Assembly (NCBI RefSeq): GCF_015207605.1
Contig: NZ_JADEWO010000045.1
Coordinates: 1 to 53,600, forward strand
Direction of reading: 5' to 3'
Origin: Oculatella sp. LEGE 06141
GTDB taxonomy: Bacteria > Cyanobacteriota > Cyanobacteriia > Elainellales > Elainellaceae
Length of the DNA stretch: 53,600 nucleotides
The position numbers and the translations under genes are program-made. The notes under the pieces were generated by a model. That model worked only from the letters and a program-made list of their open reading frames with translations, was not told the DNA's origin and made no database searches. Below, in pieces: positions 28,081-35,989 of this stretch (position 1 is its first letter; each line of letters starts with the position of its first letter).

Positions 28081-28605
28081 TCATGTACTGGCCGGAGTAT
28101 CAGTGCCAGACGGTTGTGGCGATCGCTGTTCTCGTAACAACCAAACACCCACCAACCCTAAAACCAGGTTAAGCAAGAGAAACCCAATATCCCAGGCCAA
28201 TTCGTTGGAGCCTGATTTCACGTGGTGAATGCCTAACCAATGGTGATCAATGAGTCCCTCCACGAGATTAAATCCACCTGTTCCCAGAAGCAAGGAGGCA
28301 ACCAGAACTTTTGTTGACGATAGCCGTGATTGTTGATGTGTTGACCGCCAGAGTAGTATCAATCCCGTTGCGGTAAACACAGAAGCCGCCATGAGAAATA
28401 CACCATCCCAAAACGTATTGGCTTCTAAATCCTCAAGGCTATTGGTAGGGCGAACACTGGTTAACATGTGGTGCCATTGCAAAATTTGATGCAGCACAAT
28501 GCCATCAAAAAAACCAGCAAACCCCATGCCAAGCAAAACTCCAGCCGCCACGAGGAGGCGATCGCTTTTGGGTGGGGAAACGTCAGAGGTTGAATGATGT
28601 GTCAT
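28081..28605 (-). CDS. DUF2243 membrane protein
   Basis: About 174 residues from the ATG at 28605; a GTG at 28617 would overlap the stop of the upstream crtO-like gene by 1 nt (TAGTG) and is an alternative. Four membrane segments are visible (about 20-40, 68-90, 105-125, 145-165). The family signature GFFDGIVLHQILQWHHML lies in the first, with DHHWLGIHHVKSG before the last; the many histidines could bind metal or haem. DUF2243 proteins are unstudied but common near stress and carotenoid genes. It is downstream of and essentially touching the crtO gene, so both are probably one operon. Confidence 0.88.
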   Translation of the reverse strand: MTHHSTSDVSPPKSDRLLVAAGVLLGMGFAGFFDGIVLHQILQWHHMLTSVRPTNSLEDLEANTFWDGVFLMAASVFTATGLILLWRSTHQQSRLSSTKVLVASLLLGTGGFNLVEGLIDHHWLGIHHVKSGSNELAWDIGFLLLNLVLGLVGVWLLREQRSPQPSGTDTPAST

Positions 28606-28616
28606 AGGATTAACCA

Positions 28617-30311
28617 CTAGGAAAGACCAAACAGCGATTTTGTAGTGGATGCCAGGGAATCGCTCACATTTTTGAGCGACTGAACAACAGGATGCTGATT
28701 TTGCAGGAAAACGTGGGCACAGTTGCGTCCCGGCATTCCTGAAATGGAACCACCCGGATGAGTACCTGCCCCAGTCAGGTATAGTCCTGCAATGGGTGTT
28801 TTGTAGTTAGCCAGCTCGGGCAATGGGCGAAAGAACATCATTTGATCAAAGGTCATGTCGAGATGATAGTAGTTCCCCTTCAACATGCCTAGCCGCGATT
28901 CCAGTTCTGGCGGGCTTTCAATGTGACGGGCAATGATGGCATCTTTGACGTTTGGTGCATACTCTGCCAGTTTACTCAGTACGCGATCGGCCACTTTATC
29001 CTTTAGCTCCTCCGTCCATCCGGTACCCTTTAACCCGGTGCCGTTGGCTCCAGCAATTTGATACGGCGCGAAATACTCAATCCACAAAGTGTGTTGCCCA
29101 TTTGGAGCCATTGATGGGTCGCGCATGGTTGGCACCACCATGTACATGGAGGGATCGTCGAGCGGGATGCGACCCATCTCAGGATCAGTGTGAGCCAGTT
29201 CCACCTGCTCTACCGAGTCGGCAATTAGCACTGAACCCATCAAATAGTCATCTCGGTGATGGTGATGTTCAAACCGGGGCGCTTCGGATAACGCACAGTC
29301 AATTTTGAGGATGGCTTCATTGTGGTTAACGATGCGGCGATCGAGACGCTCGCGCAACCGATCATTGGCTGCATCAACCTCTGCGGACTCCATCAGTTGC
29401 AAAAACACACGTTTGGCATCAATGCTTGAAATCACGCCTCGTTTAGCGCGATATTCCTGGCCATTGGCGACGCGCACCCCTACGGCTCGTTGGTCGTCTA
29501 CCAATACTCGTTGTACTTCTTGCTCGGTGAGGATAGTGCCCCCCAAGTCGTGAACCAGGTTAACCAACGCCTGAGTTAATGCACCCGTTCCGCCTTTAGG
29601 TCTTGCCATGCCTGGGTTGTGCCGCAACGCCATCATAATTGATCCCACTGCCATGTTTTTCTGCGACGGAGGGGTACTCAATTCTGCGGCCAGCCGAGCT
29701 AAGGGTGCCTTGAGAAATTCTTCATCAAAGTATTCATTGATGTTATCCAGCGGGCTGGTGAACATGGTTCTGATCACGTCCACGATTTCGGTTGGCGATC
29801 CCAGCAGGGAGAGTAAATCATTCAACTTGGCGCGATCGAAATTCCCTGCAATGTCGAGCAACGAATTAGGAGGAGCATTAAAAACTGCTGTCAACGCGCC
29901 AATTACTCGTTGCCAAAAATCAATGAATTCGGCGTATTTCTTGGCATCGCGAACGCTGTAACGGGCAATTTCGGCACAAGTTTTTTCCACTGAGCCATGA
30001 GCCAGGAAGTATTTGCCGTCCGGATGGGGACAGAACACCACCGGGTCACAGAACAGATACTCTAACCCATACTTTGATAGCTCCAGTTCTTGAACGACCG
30101 GGCCTAGATGAACGAAGATGTGGTCGATCGCACAAGGGTTAAATTTGAACCCCGGAGCAGCTTCAGGCATCAACTCTTCTGTCGTTGAACCACCACCTGG
30201 GAACGGCTGTTTTTCGAGCAGCAAAACGCTGTAACCAGCTTTTAACAGGTATGCTGCACAAACCAGAGCATTATGCCCTGCACCAATCATAACAACGTCG
30301 TACTCTTGCAT
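28617..30311 (-). CDS. crtO: CrtO-type beta-carotene ketolase / phytoene-desaturase-family oxidoreductase
   Basis: 564 residues, similar in length to Synechocystis CrtO. A Rossmann FAD motif opens the protein (VVMIGAGHNALVCAAYLLKA, acidic E33). The central and C-terminal blocks characteristic of the CrtO group are present: LEYLFCDPVVFCPHPDGKYF, ARPKGGTGALTQALV, TGLKGTGWTEELKDKVADRV, and the closing LTGAGTHPGGSISGMPGRNC. CrtO inserts keto groups into beta-carotene to give echinenone and is unrelated to CrtW. Ketocarotenoids protect against light and oxidants. CrtO-like paralogues of unknown substrate exist, so the exact reaction is inferred. DUF2243 gene follows in the same unit. Confidence 0.8.
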   Translation of the reverse strand: MQEYDVVMIGAGHNALVCAAYLLKAGYSVLLLEKQPFPGGGSTTEELMPEAAPGFKFNPCAIDHIFVHLGPVVQELELSKYGLEYLFCDPVVFCPHPDGKYFLAHGSVEKTCAEIARYSVRDAKKYAEFIDFWQRVIGALTAVFNAPPNSLLDIAGNFDRAKLNDLLSLLGSPTEIVDVIRTMFTSPLDNINEYFDEEFLKAPLARLAAELSTPPSQKNMAVGSIMMALRHNPGMARPKGGTGALTQALVNLVHDLGGTILTEQEVQRVLVDDQRAVGVRVANGQEYRAKRGVISSIDAKRVFLQLMESAEVDAANDRLRERLDRRIVNHNEAILKIDCALSEAPRFEHHHHRDDYLMGSVLIADSVEQVELAHTDPEMGRIPLDDPSMYMVVPTMRDPSMAPNGQHTLWIEYFAPYQIAGANGTGLKGTGWTEELKDKVADRVLSKLAEYAPNVKDAIIARHIESPPELESRLGMLKGNYYHLDMTFDQMMFFRPLPELANYKTPIAGLYLTGAGTHPGGSISGMPGRNCAHVFLQNQHPVVQSLKNVSDSLASTTKSLFGLS

Positions 30312-30516
30312 TCAGCTTACTTGAGTCAATGTATTAGAAGGTTCATTAGCATTGAAATAGACGGATGAATCGTTGGTAGGTCGTGGTTTTGATGCCCCTT
30401 AAATTCTCCAATTCTGAACTTTGTGATGGTTAGGAGCTTTGGGGCGAATTCACACCGTGTTTCAGCAACGCCGTTAATTGATCTGGTCTGAGAGGATATC
30501 TTAAAAGTGCTAAGCT

Positions 30517-30606
30517 CCAACTCGAAACGCCCCCAAATCCCCACAATTGGGGGACGTCCGAATCAATTCTGTTTCAAAGTCCCCCAAAATTGGGGGATTT
30601 AGGGGG
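30517..30606 (+). repeat. Dispersed ~90 bp repeat, copy A
   Basis: Starts CCAACTCGAA and contains two small palindromes (CCCCACAATTGGGGG and CCCCCAAAATTGGGGG) with ATTCTGTTTCAAAGTC between them. A diverged copy in the opposite orientation lies at 43902-43989. It lies in the 471 nt gene-free gap 30312-30782 between the crtO and Mn-catalase genes. Confidence 0.75.
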
Positions 30607-30641
30607 CTAATTTAGAATGTTGAGCCATTCTCAGACACCCT

Positions 30642-30670
30642 CTGACCATCTGACCATCTGACCATCTGAT
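30642..30670. repeat. Tandem 8 bp repeat
   Basis: CTGACCAT occurs three times in a row (30642-30665), followed by CTGAT. It is a probable slippage product in the crtO/Mn-catalase intergenic gap. Confidence 0.7.
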
Positions 30671-30782
30671 AAATGGCCTACAGGAAAAGGAATCAAGGTA
30701 GAGCCGATTCCTTGCGAACCAACTCTCCTTGTCCCCTTATCTAATTATCCTTACTTCGCCTTGAGTATGGCGTTACAAGGGC

Positions 30783-31661
30783 TTACAGCTCACTAGAAGG
30801 GGCATTTGTACCATGTAGGCGAGGATCGCTTGGTGGGGGCACAATTGCTTCTCCCATTGGCTTAGGATTAGCGATATATTCAAACTCGCCTTTGCCATCC
30901 ATCGAAGGGCCTTTTGCCCACCGACCAGTGCCGCTCTCTTCACCCATTGAATTGTTCCAGAACTGGTAAGAGTGCTCTTTCTTTTCCAGATCTTGAGGGA
31001 AGGAACTGGGTACGGGGGTTGTTTCCATACCAGACGATTCTAGTTCTTCGATCGCCGCCAGCCATTGGTTTTGGTGCATAGTATCACGGGCAATCAGGAA
31101 GCTGAGGGTGTCGCGCACACCTGGATCGTCCGACATTTCGTACATGCGAACCGCCTGGAGGCGACCTTGTGATTCTGCATGTAGGTTAGAACGAAAATCT
31201 GCCATGAGGTTGCCGCTAGCGACTGCATACCGACCATTCCAGGGATAACCAGTGCTGTCAGCAGGCAACGCTCCCAGGCCAGAGACGATCGCGTGTTGAG
31301 GGTTCATGCTACTCGAAATAATATCATGCATGGCGTGCTTGGCACTGCCACCGCCCATTACAGCACCCACTACAGGGTTTTGAGCGCCGTTCTCCTGCGC
31401 CTTGAGCGGTGCTTTCTCTAAAAGATGAGCAATCATCGTTGCCAAGATTTCGATGTGGCCGATTTCCTCGGTTCCAATGTCGAGTAACATATCACGGTAC
31501 TTAGCTGGCCCACGGCAATTCCACCCTTGGAACAGATATTGCATCATAACGGTGATCTCACCAAATGGGCCACCGATCAATTCCTGAAGCTTGTTTGCAT
31601 AAACCGCGTCAGGTTGATCTGGGCGCGTAAAGTATTGCAAGTGCTTATCGTGGTAAAACAT
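30783..31661 (-). CDS. Manganese catalase
   Basis: 292 residues. It disproportionates hydrogen peroxide at a dinuclear manganese site in a four-helix bundle. Ligands can be placed: E35 in GGPFGEITVMMQY, E66 and H69 in TEEIGHIE, E163 in LHAESQGRL and H196 in DTMHQNQW. The ending (PMGEAIVPPPSDPRLHGTNA) is typical of the family. These haem-free catalases are frequent in desiccation-tolerant bacteria and cyanobacteria. About 800 nt without genes precede it and should hold its promoter. It lies in the stress-related stretch, downstream of no partner on its strand. Confidence 0.95.
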   Translation of the reverse strand: MFYHDKHLQYFTRPDQPDAVYANKLQELIGGPFGEITVMMQYLFQGWNCRGPAKYRDMLLDIGTEEIGHIEILATMIAHLLEKAPLKAQENGAQNPVVGAVMGGGSAKHAMHDIISSSMNPQHAIVSGLGALPADSTGYPWNGRYAVASGNLMADFRSNLHAESQGRLQAVRMYEMSDDPGVRDTLSFLIARDTMHQNQWLAAIEELESSGMETTPVPSSFPQDLEKKEHSYQFWNNSMGEESGTGRWAKGPSMDGKGEFEYIANPKPMGEAIVPPPSDPRLHGTNAPSSEL

Positions 31662-32463
31662 CTAAAATGTCCTTAACTGGTTTACATTTTGAGCAGCAGA
31701 AAACAGTATTAAAATCTGCTTTGGAGAGAGTGATTCATTAGCTTCTCTCTACGCTTAATTCCTTTTAACAATCTAGAAAGTGTGCTAAATCGGTCGCAGG
31801 TATGACAATACAAAAACCCGCTTTAGCACAAGTACTTTCATTTTGTTTTCATAAACTAACTGAGAGAGAGTGAGGAATTAAACCTCAGAACAGGCTCAAA
31901 TGTGTTGTTATAGCTTGCTTACATAAAGTATGTAAGCCTCCACTTGTGGGGGGCTAAAAACTAGGCTTTGAAACTATCTTTTGAAAGAATAAACCTGGTT
32001 TATTATTCTGCAAAAGCTGGTTTCTATAACTGTTCATGCCGTCAAATGCTGCACTACTTGCTAAAAGCCATATAGGCCAGCGATCACAGCCTACTAAGAG
32101 TGAAGCCATTCCAGGGCTGGCAACGTAATTTCTTCCACCAGAGAACCGAATAGAGTCAGGTTCAGACCGCTTTTTAGAAATAAATTTGATGGAAAAAATA
32201 AGCTTGAGCTAAAAACAAACTAAAATTATTTGTTCGCTATTTATTGTAGATAGCGAGTCTGGAATTCAACAATCCATAACTATTAGCAGAAAGAATGTTA
32301 AAGCCGCCTGTAATAAAGATCACTATTTTCGAAGAAGGAGGGTTTAGAACTTTAATGGACTCGATCGGCTGATAGATCAATAAGTTACTCCTTTAGGAGA
32401 AGAAGGATAACGGCAGAGAAATTAACCTAGAAGGTTGCTACTGATTCAATAATAGGAAAACGC
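31662..32463. other. Long AT-rich intergenic region between Mn-catalase and DUF4383 genes
   Basis: About 800 nt without a supportable gene, lying between divergent genes, so it should contain two promoters. A hairpin AGCCTCCAC / GTGGGGGGCT stands at 31935-31955. I see no tRNA or riboswitch in it. A small RNA is possible but not shown. Confidence 0.5.
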
Positions 32464-32934
32464 ATGAAAGCTGGACAAAATTTTGCTTTGATTACTGGGG
32501 TTCTCTTTTTGATGATTGGCATTTCAGGGTTTGTTCCCGGCTTAGTTAAAGCACCATCCGCCGGAACAGCCGATTTCCTGGATGCCGGATATGGCTATTT
32601 AATGGGGCTATTTCCGATCAACGTTCCCCACAACATAGTCCACCTCACTGTCGGTGTTTTGGGCATTTTGTCATCGATCGCCCTGGGTGCTTCTCGCCTC
32701 TATGGTCGAGGGTTGGCATTCTTTTACGGGGCACTGGCCATTATGGGTCTGCTGCCTTACACCAACACCACATTAGGCTTAATTCCCATTTATGGAAACG
32801 ACGTTTGGCTACATGCCCTTACAGCAGCGATCGCCTTCTACTTTGGCTTCATTGATTCTCCCAAGCTATTGGACATTGTGGCAGAGCAAGAGCGAGAGTA
32901 TCAACGCTACAGCAGTTCTCTTAACCAAAGCTAA
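32464..32934 (+). CDS. DUF4383 membrane protein
   Basis: 156 residues. Four membrane helices span almost the whole chain (about 8-30, 58-80, 84-108, 118-138), with NVPHNIVHLTVGVLGILSSI as the DUF4383 signature and a polar C-terminal tail EREYQRYSSSLNQS. The family is uncharacterised and often found next to stress genes. It stands alone, divergent from the manganese catalase gene, and has a strong stem-loop after it. Confidence 0.87.
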   Translation: MKAGQNFALITGVLFLMIGISGFVPGLVKAPSAGTADFLDAGYGYLMGLFPINVPHNIVHLTVGVLGILSSIALGASRLYGRGLAFFYGALAIMGLLPYTNTTLGLIPIYGNDVWLHALTAAIAFYFGFIDSPKLLDIVAEQEREYQRYSSSLNQS

Positions 32935-32971
32935 CGCTGGGGGTTGAGTCAATAGGTTTAGAATACAAATT

Positions 32972-33010
32972 GCTAAAACGCCCGCAGGCTCGACCTGTGG
33001 GCGTTCTAGC
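32972..33010 (+). terminator. Strong stem-loop after the DUF4383 gene
   Basis: AACGCCCGCAGG (32977-32988) pairs with CCTGTGGGCGTT (32994-33005) over a 5 nt loop, and flanking GCTA/TAGC extends the stem. It lies about 40 nt after the stop. It may serve the minus-strand small gene at 33062 as well. Confidence 0.7.
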
Positions 33011-33061
33011 TAAAGAAGAGTTGAGCTAAGTTAGCAGCCTGGGGCGGTTGAAGGAATGGTT

Positions 33062-33256
33062 CTACTCCGGTTCGTTGACCGCTTCCCAGTTTTCGTTAGG
33101 CTGTTGCGGAGTGGAGGGGCGATCGCCAGAGTCACGAGTCTCTGAGGATGCTTCTACCTTAGACTGCGAATCCGTTGATTCTGTATTAGCCGACGACGCT
33201 CTGTTATCGTCAGCGTGGGGATCGACCGACGCACGATCGGCTGTATTACCAGACAT
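33062..33256 (-). CDS. Small disordered hydrophilic protein
   Basis: 64 residues, almost all polar (MSGNTADRASVDPHADDNRA onward, ending NENWEAVNEPE), with no hydrophobic core, so intrinsically disordered. A good GAGGAA ribosome-binding site lies 6-7 nt before the ATG on the minus strand. The opposite strand also has a longer open frame, but its start lacks such a site. Small acidic disordered proteins occur in stress islands. No family is recognised. It lies downstream of the DUF362 gene on the same strand. Confidence 0.55.
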   Translation of the reverse strand: MSGNTADRASVDPHADDNRASSANTESTDSQSKVEASSETRDSGDRPSTPQQPNENWEAVNEPE

Positions 33257-33355
33257 GGCTTTTCCTCAAGTGGGACACTACCAAGTTAGAGACAGCTACC
33301 CAACTGAAACCCTATCTCTGGACGTAATATCATCCAAATCCATCATTGAATCGCA

Positions 33356-34138
33356 TTACTTCAATTGCTCGATCGCCTCTATGTAATCTGGAACGGTTTC
33401 ATCTCCAACCTGGCAAGCCGCTCGATCCACGGCCAACAAATCGTCGCCCCAGATCACTTTGCCCAAATCGACGGTTTGTCCCCGATCGGGTTTCCAGTCA
33501 CGGCTGATCAATTTGCGATCGCCATCTACAACTGCACCATTGAACAAATGTCCAATCGTGAAATAGACATCCTGTAAGATCAGCGGAACAGAGGGGCGAT
33601 GTAGCTGCCCGCGAGAATTAGGACTTCTGGCTTTGTAGCGATCGCGCGGAAACAGACCGTACAAATTTTTCAATGAAGCCGAAATTAAAGGCAGTCCTTT
33701 GAGATGAGTCCTTTTGAATGCGCTCACGCTGATGCGGCAATCTACTTCTTCTAACAGTGCCGGAGCCAGCATTGAAGCGAATCGTACCGGATGGGGCGAT
33801 CGGTTGGCATACTCCTTTAAAGGCAGTTGGTCGGCATCCAACACCTGCATACCGTCATCTATTATGGAATACAAACCGTTGCCGCTGACGATTTCTGTCA
33901 ACGATTGGGCAGAGCAAACTCCTTCAACAATCAAAATATCGGCATGGGGGCTGGCCTGACGCAATCCTTTTAATACGGCTCCTAACACACCCATGCTAAC
34001 GGTTACGGGGGGCGCAACCGGATAGCCTAAATTGGGTTTAACCAAAATTTGGCGGGCATGATAGGCGGCGGCGGGTGGCTGATAGTCAAACTGAGTCGTA
34101 TCGGCGATGTGAACAGCCGCGTGCAGTTGAGATGGCAT
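33356..34138 (-). CDS. DUF362 domain protein
   Basis: About 260 residues from the ATG at 34138. An upstream in-frame TTG at 34258 would add 40 residues, but the conserved part starts with HARQILVKPNLGYPVAPPVT, as in DUF362 proteins. Later blocks are DILIVEGVCSAQ, LEEVDCRISVSAFKRTHLKG and ISASLKNLYGLFPRDRYKA, followed by DGDRKLI. Some DUF362 proteins are fused to ferredoxin domains; none is seen here. The function is unknown. It sits on the minus strand between a DUF305 lipoprotein gene and a small disordered protein gene. Confidence 0.82.
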   Translation of the reverse strand: MPSQLHAAVHIADTTQFDYQPPAAAYHARQILVKPNLGYPVAPPVTVSMGVLGAVLKGLRQASPHADILIVEGVCSAQSLTEIVSGNGLYSIIDDGMQVLDADQLPLKEYANRSPHPVRFASMLAPALLEEVDCRISVSAFKRTHLKGLPLISASLKNLYGLFPRDRYKARSPNSRGQLHRPSVPLILQDVYFTIGHLFNGAVVDGDRKLISRDWKPDRGQTVDLGKVIWGDDLLAVDRAACQVGDETVPDYIEAIEQLK

Positions 34139-34274
34139 GGAAAAGATGACCCAAAGACGGGAAAATCGAGAGGCAGAATCGGCTAGAAAACGATAGAGGG
34201 AGACGATCGTTTCAGCGTTTTCCAGCCATTCTACGCCTCTCTCTACAATGCAGTGCAACTGATGTTAGGCGATG

Positions 34275-34973
34275 TCACCCCTGTTGACCATACCACTCTT
34301 GTTGCCACTGCTTCATTGCGTCAATCTCCTGCTGTTGGCTACTGATAATATTTTTAGCAAGTGCTTGAATGGCAGGGCGATCGCTCTTTTCCAACGCCTC
34401 CTGCGCCATCACCACCGCAGTTTCATGATGCGGGATCATTGCATTAATGAACCGCAGGTCAAACTCATCATCGGCTGTGCCCAAATCTAGACTCATCATC
34501 ATACTGGAACGCATGTCTTCAGCCATTGGCATCATGTGCCCCATCTCAGTGTCATACACCATTGGTTCCTCCCTGGCATCGGGATACCAGGTCTGCCGCC
34601 AGGATTGCAGTTGCTGGATCTCCTGCTCCTGTGCCGTGATGATTTCATCTGCCAACTGCTGAACTGCATTCCGGCTCGATTGTTCCTGAGCGACTTGTGC
34701 CATCTCAAGTCCTCCCCGGTGATGGAGAATCATGGCATCAATGAACCGCAGATCAAACGCTTCATCGGCAGGCCCCAGAGCCGTAGTCATCGTATTAGCT
34801 CCATGATCCATGCCGTCCATTGGCATTGACCCAGATGCGTCACTGGGGCTACTGGTGCCACCGTAATTCATGCCCTGTTGAGCAGATTGGCTATTGCAGG
34901 CCGTTAGGCTCACAGAGGCCAGAGGAACGGCTCCCAACAAAGCTAGTGAAACAATGGTTTGCTTAAGCGTCAT
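34275..34973 (-). CDS. Lipoprotein with two DUF305 domains
   Basis: 232 residues. The signal sequence ends in a lipobox LTAC (cysteine near residue 26), so the protein should be lipid-anchored. A methionine- and serine-rich linker (SGSMPMDGMDHGAN) precedes two similar DUF305 halves: FDLRFIDAMILHHRGGLEMA (about 73-92) and FDLRFINAMIPHHETAVVMA (about 172-191). The ferritin-like four-helix family has H-H and methionine residues that may bind copper or other metal; that remains an inference. Each half ends with QEQEIQQLQSW or QQQEIDAMKQW. The next gene on this strand is the DUF362 gene. Confidence 0.9.
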   Translation of the reverse strand: MTLKQTIVSLALLGAVPLASVSLTACNSQSAQQGMNYGGTSSPSDASGSMPMDGMDHGANTMTTALGPADEAFDLRFIDAMILHHRGGLEMAQVAQEQSSRNAVQQLADEIITAQEQEIQQLQSWRQTWYPDAREEPMVYDTEMGHMMPMAEDMRSSMMMSLDLGTADDEFDLRFINAMIPHHETAVVMAQEALEKSDRPAIQALAKNIISSQQQEIDAMKQWQQEWYGQQG

Positions 34974-35223
34974 ATAGAGGTTTCCTGCTAAGGTTATCGT
35001 CTTTGCGGTTCAAACAAGTGGCTCCGTAGAGCCGTTGCCTGAACCAGTACACGGAAAACTGTAGAATCCCCCCTATACGCTATCAAACGGTAAACGATAA
35101 CACCGAAAATCACACAAAGTTGCGATCGCCACAGGAGTAGACTCCTACATATAGCGTTTGAAGCAGAGCAAAACCGCCAGATCTGCTATTGTAAGAGTTG
35201 GCGAATGATAGAGTAGCTGGATT

Positions 35224-35823
35224 GTGGCTGAGCATCAACCTTCTCTTTTCTCTGCTGCCGATGTTCAAGGCGGTCGGTATCGCATTAAACCAAACGAATC
35301 CTTAGCCTTAAGCCAGGAGGCGCTGACGGCCTGGAAGCAGCGAATTTTTCGCTTTCAGCAGCAGGTCAAAGTAAGTGCTGCCGTGCAGCAGCAGGGTACC
35401 TTGTTTGACTGGGAAAATGATGCTGAACCCCGGGCAACGGTCGATCCAGAATCCATTCATCCGTTTGGGTTGCCCCAGCAAAATACTGAGTTTTGGCGAT
35501 GGAAAGCCGAGGATCATGGCATCGCTGCCCTTTATTTTGTCATTGATTATGAACTGCCCATTTTGCTATATGTGGGAGAAACGGTGAAATCGAACCAGCG
35601 CTGGAAAGGCGAACACGACTGCAAGCGCTACTTGTTAAATTATCGGCAGGCGCATTATCAGCATCAGCTTACATCAATGCTCGGCATTGCCTTCTGGATG
35701 GAGGCTCCTGTTGAAACTCGCTCCCGGCAGGCGTTTGAGTCTGCGTTAATTTACAAGTGGCGATCGCCCTTCAATAAAGAAAACTGGAAGTTTTGGGGTA
35801 CACCGTTTGTAGGCGGGCACTGA
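35224..35823 (+). CDS. GIY-YIG-like nuclease superfamily protein (divergent)
   Basis: 199 residues from a GTG start. The C-terminal part (about 98-190) fits a divergent GIY-YIG fold: GIAALYFVIDYELPILLYVG for the two strands, ETVKSNQRWKGEHDCKRY, then ESALIYKWRSPFNKENW with a glutamate where the metal-binding acid belongs. The classical GIY and YIG triplets are replaced (ALYF, LYVG), so nuclease activity is uncertain. The N-terminal 95 residues are polar and unassigned. Similar proteins are widespread in cyanobacteria without known role. It stands alone. Confidence 0.7.
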   Translation: MAEHQPSLFSAADVQGGRYRIKPNESLALSQEALTAWKQRIFRFQQQVKVSAAVQQQGTLFDWENDAEPRATVDPESIHPFGLPQQNTEFWRWKAEDHGIAALYFVIDYELPILLYVGETVKSNQRWKGEHDCKRYLLNYRQAHYQHQLTSMLGIAFWMEAPVETRSRQAFESALIYKWRSPFNKENWKFWGTPFVGGH

Positions 35824-35989
35824 TCAGCAACGTTAGATTCGCTATTAGTTGAATCTTCAAAAGATTAAACGGTAATTAGTCTTTTTCCAAGGCTCAAACA
35901 CTGTGGCTCAAACAGTATAGTTGACGTTGCCTTTCGTTAGAATCAGGTCTACACTTCTCAAGATGGAGTTGGACTTAGCGGCTTAACCA

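Noticed and set aside
28960-29310. Plus-strand frames opposite crtO
   Set aside because: Overlap conserved CrtO blocks and carry no protein family signal.
30640-30670. Repeated CTGACCAT units considered as a CRISPR array
   Set aside because: Units are 8 bp with no spacers; it is a simple tandem repeat.
33048-33386. 112-residue plus-strand frame opposite the small disordered protein
   Set aside because: Lacks a ribosome-binding site and runs into the DUF362 gene on the other strand; the minus-strand small gene has a good site. The choice is not certain.
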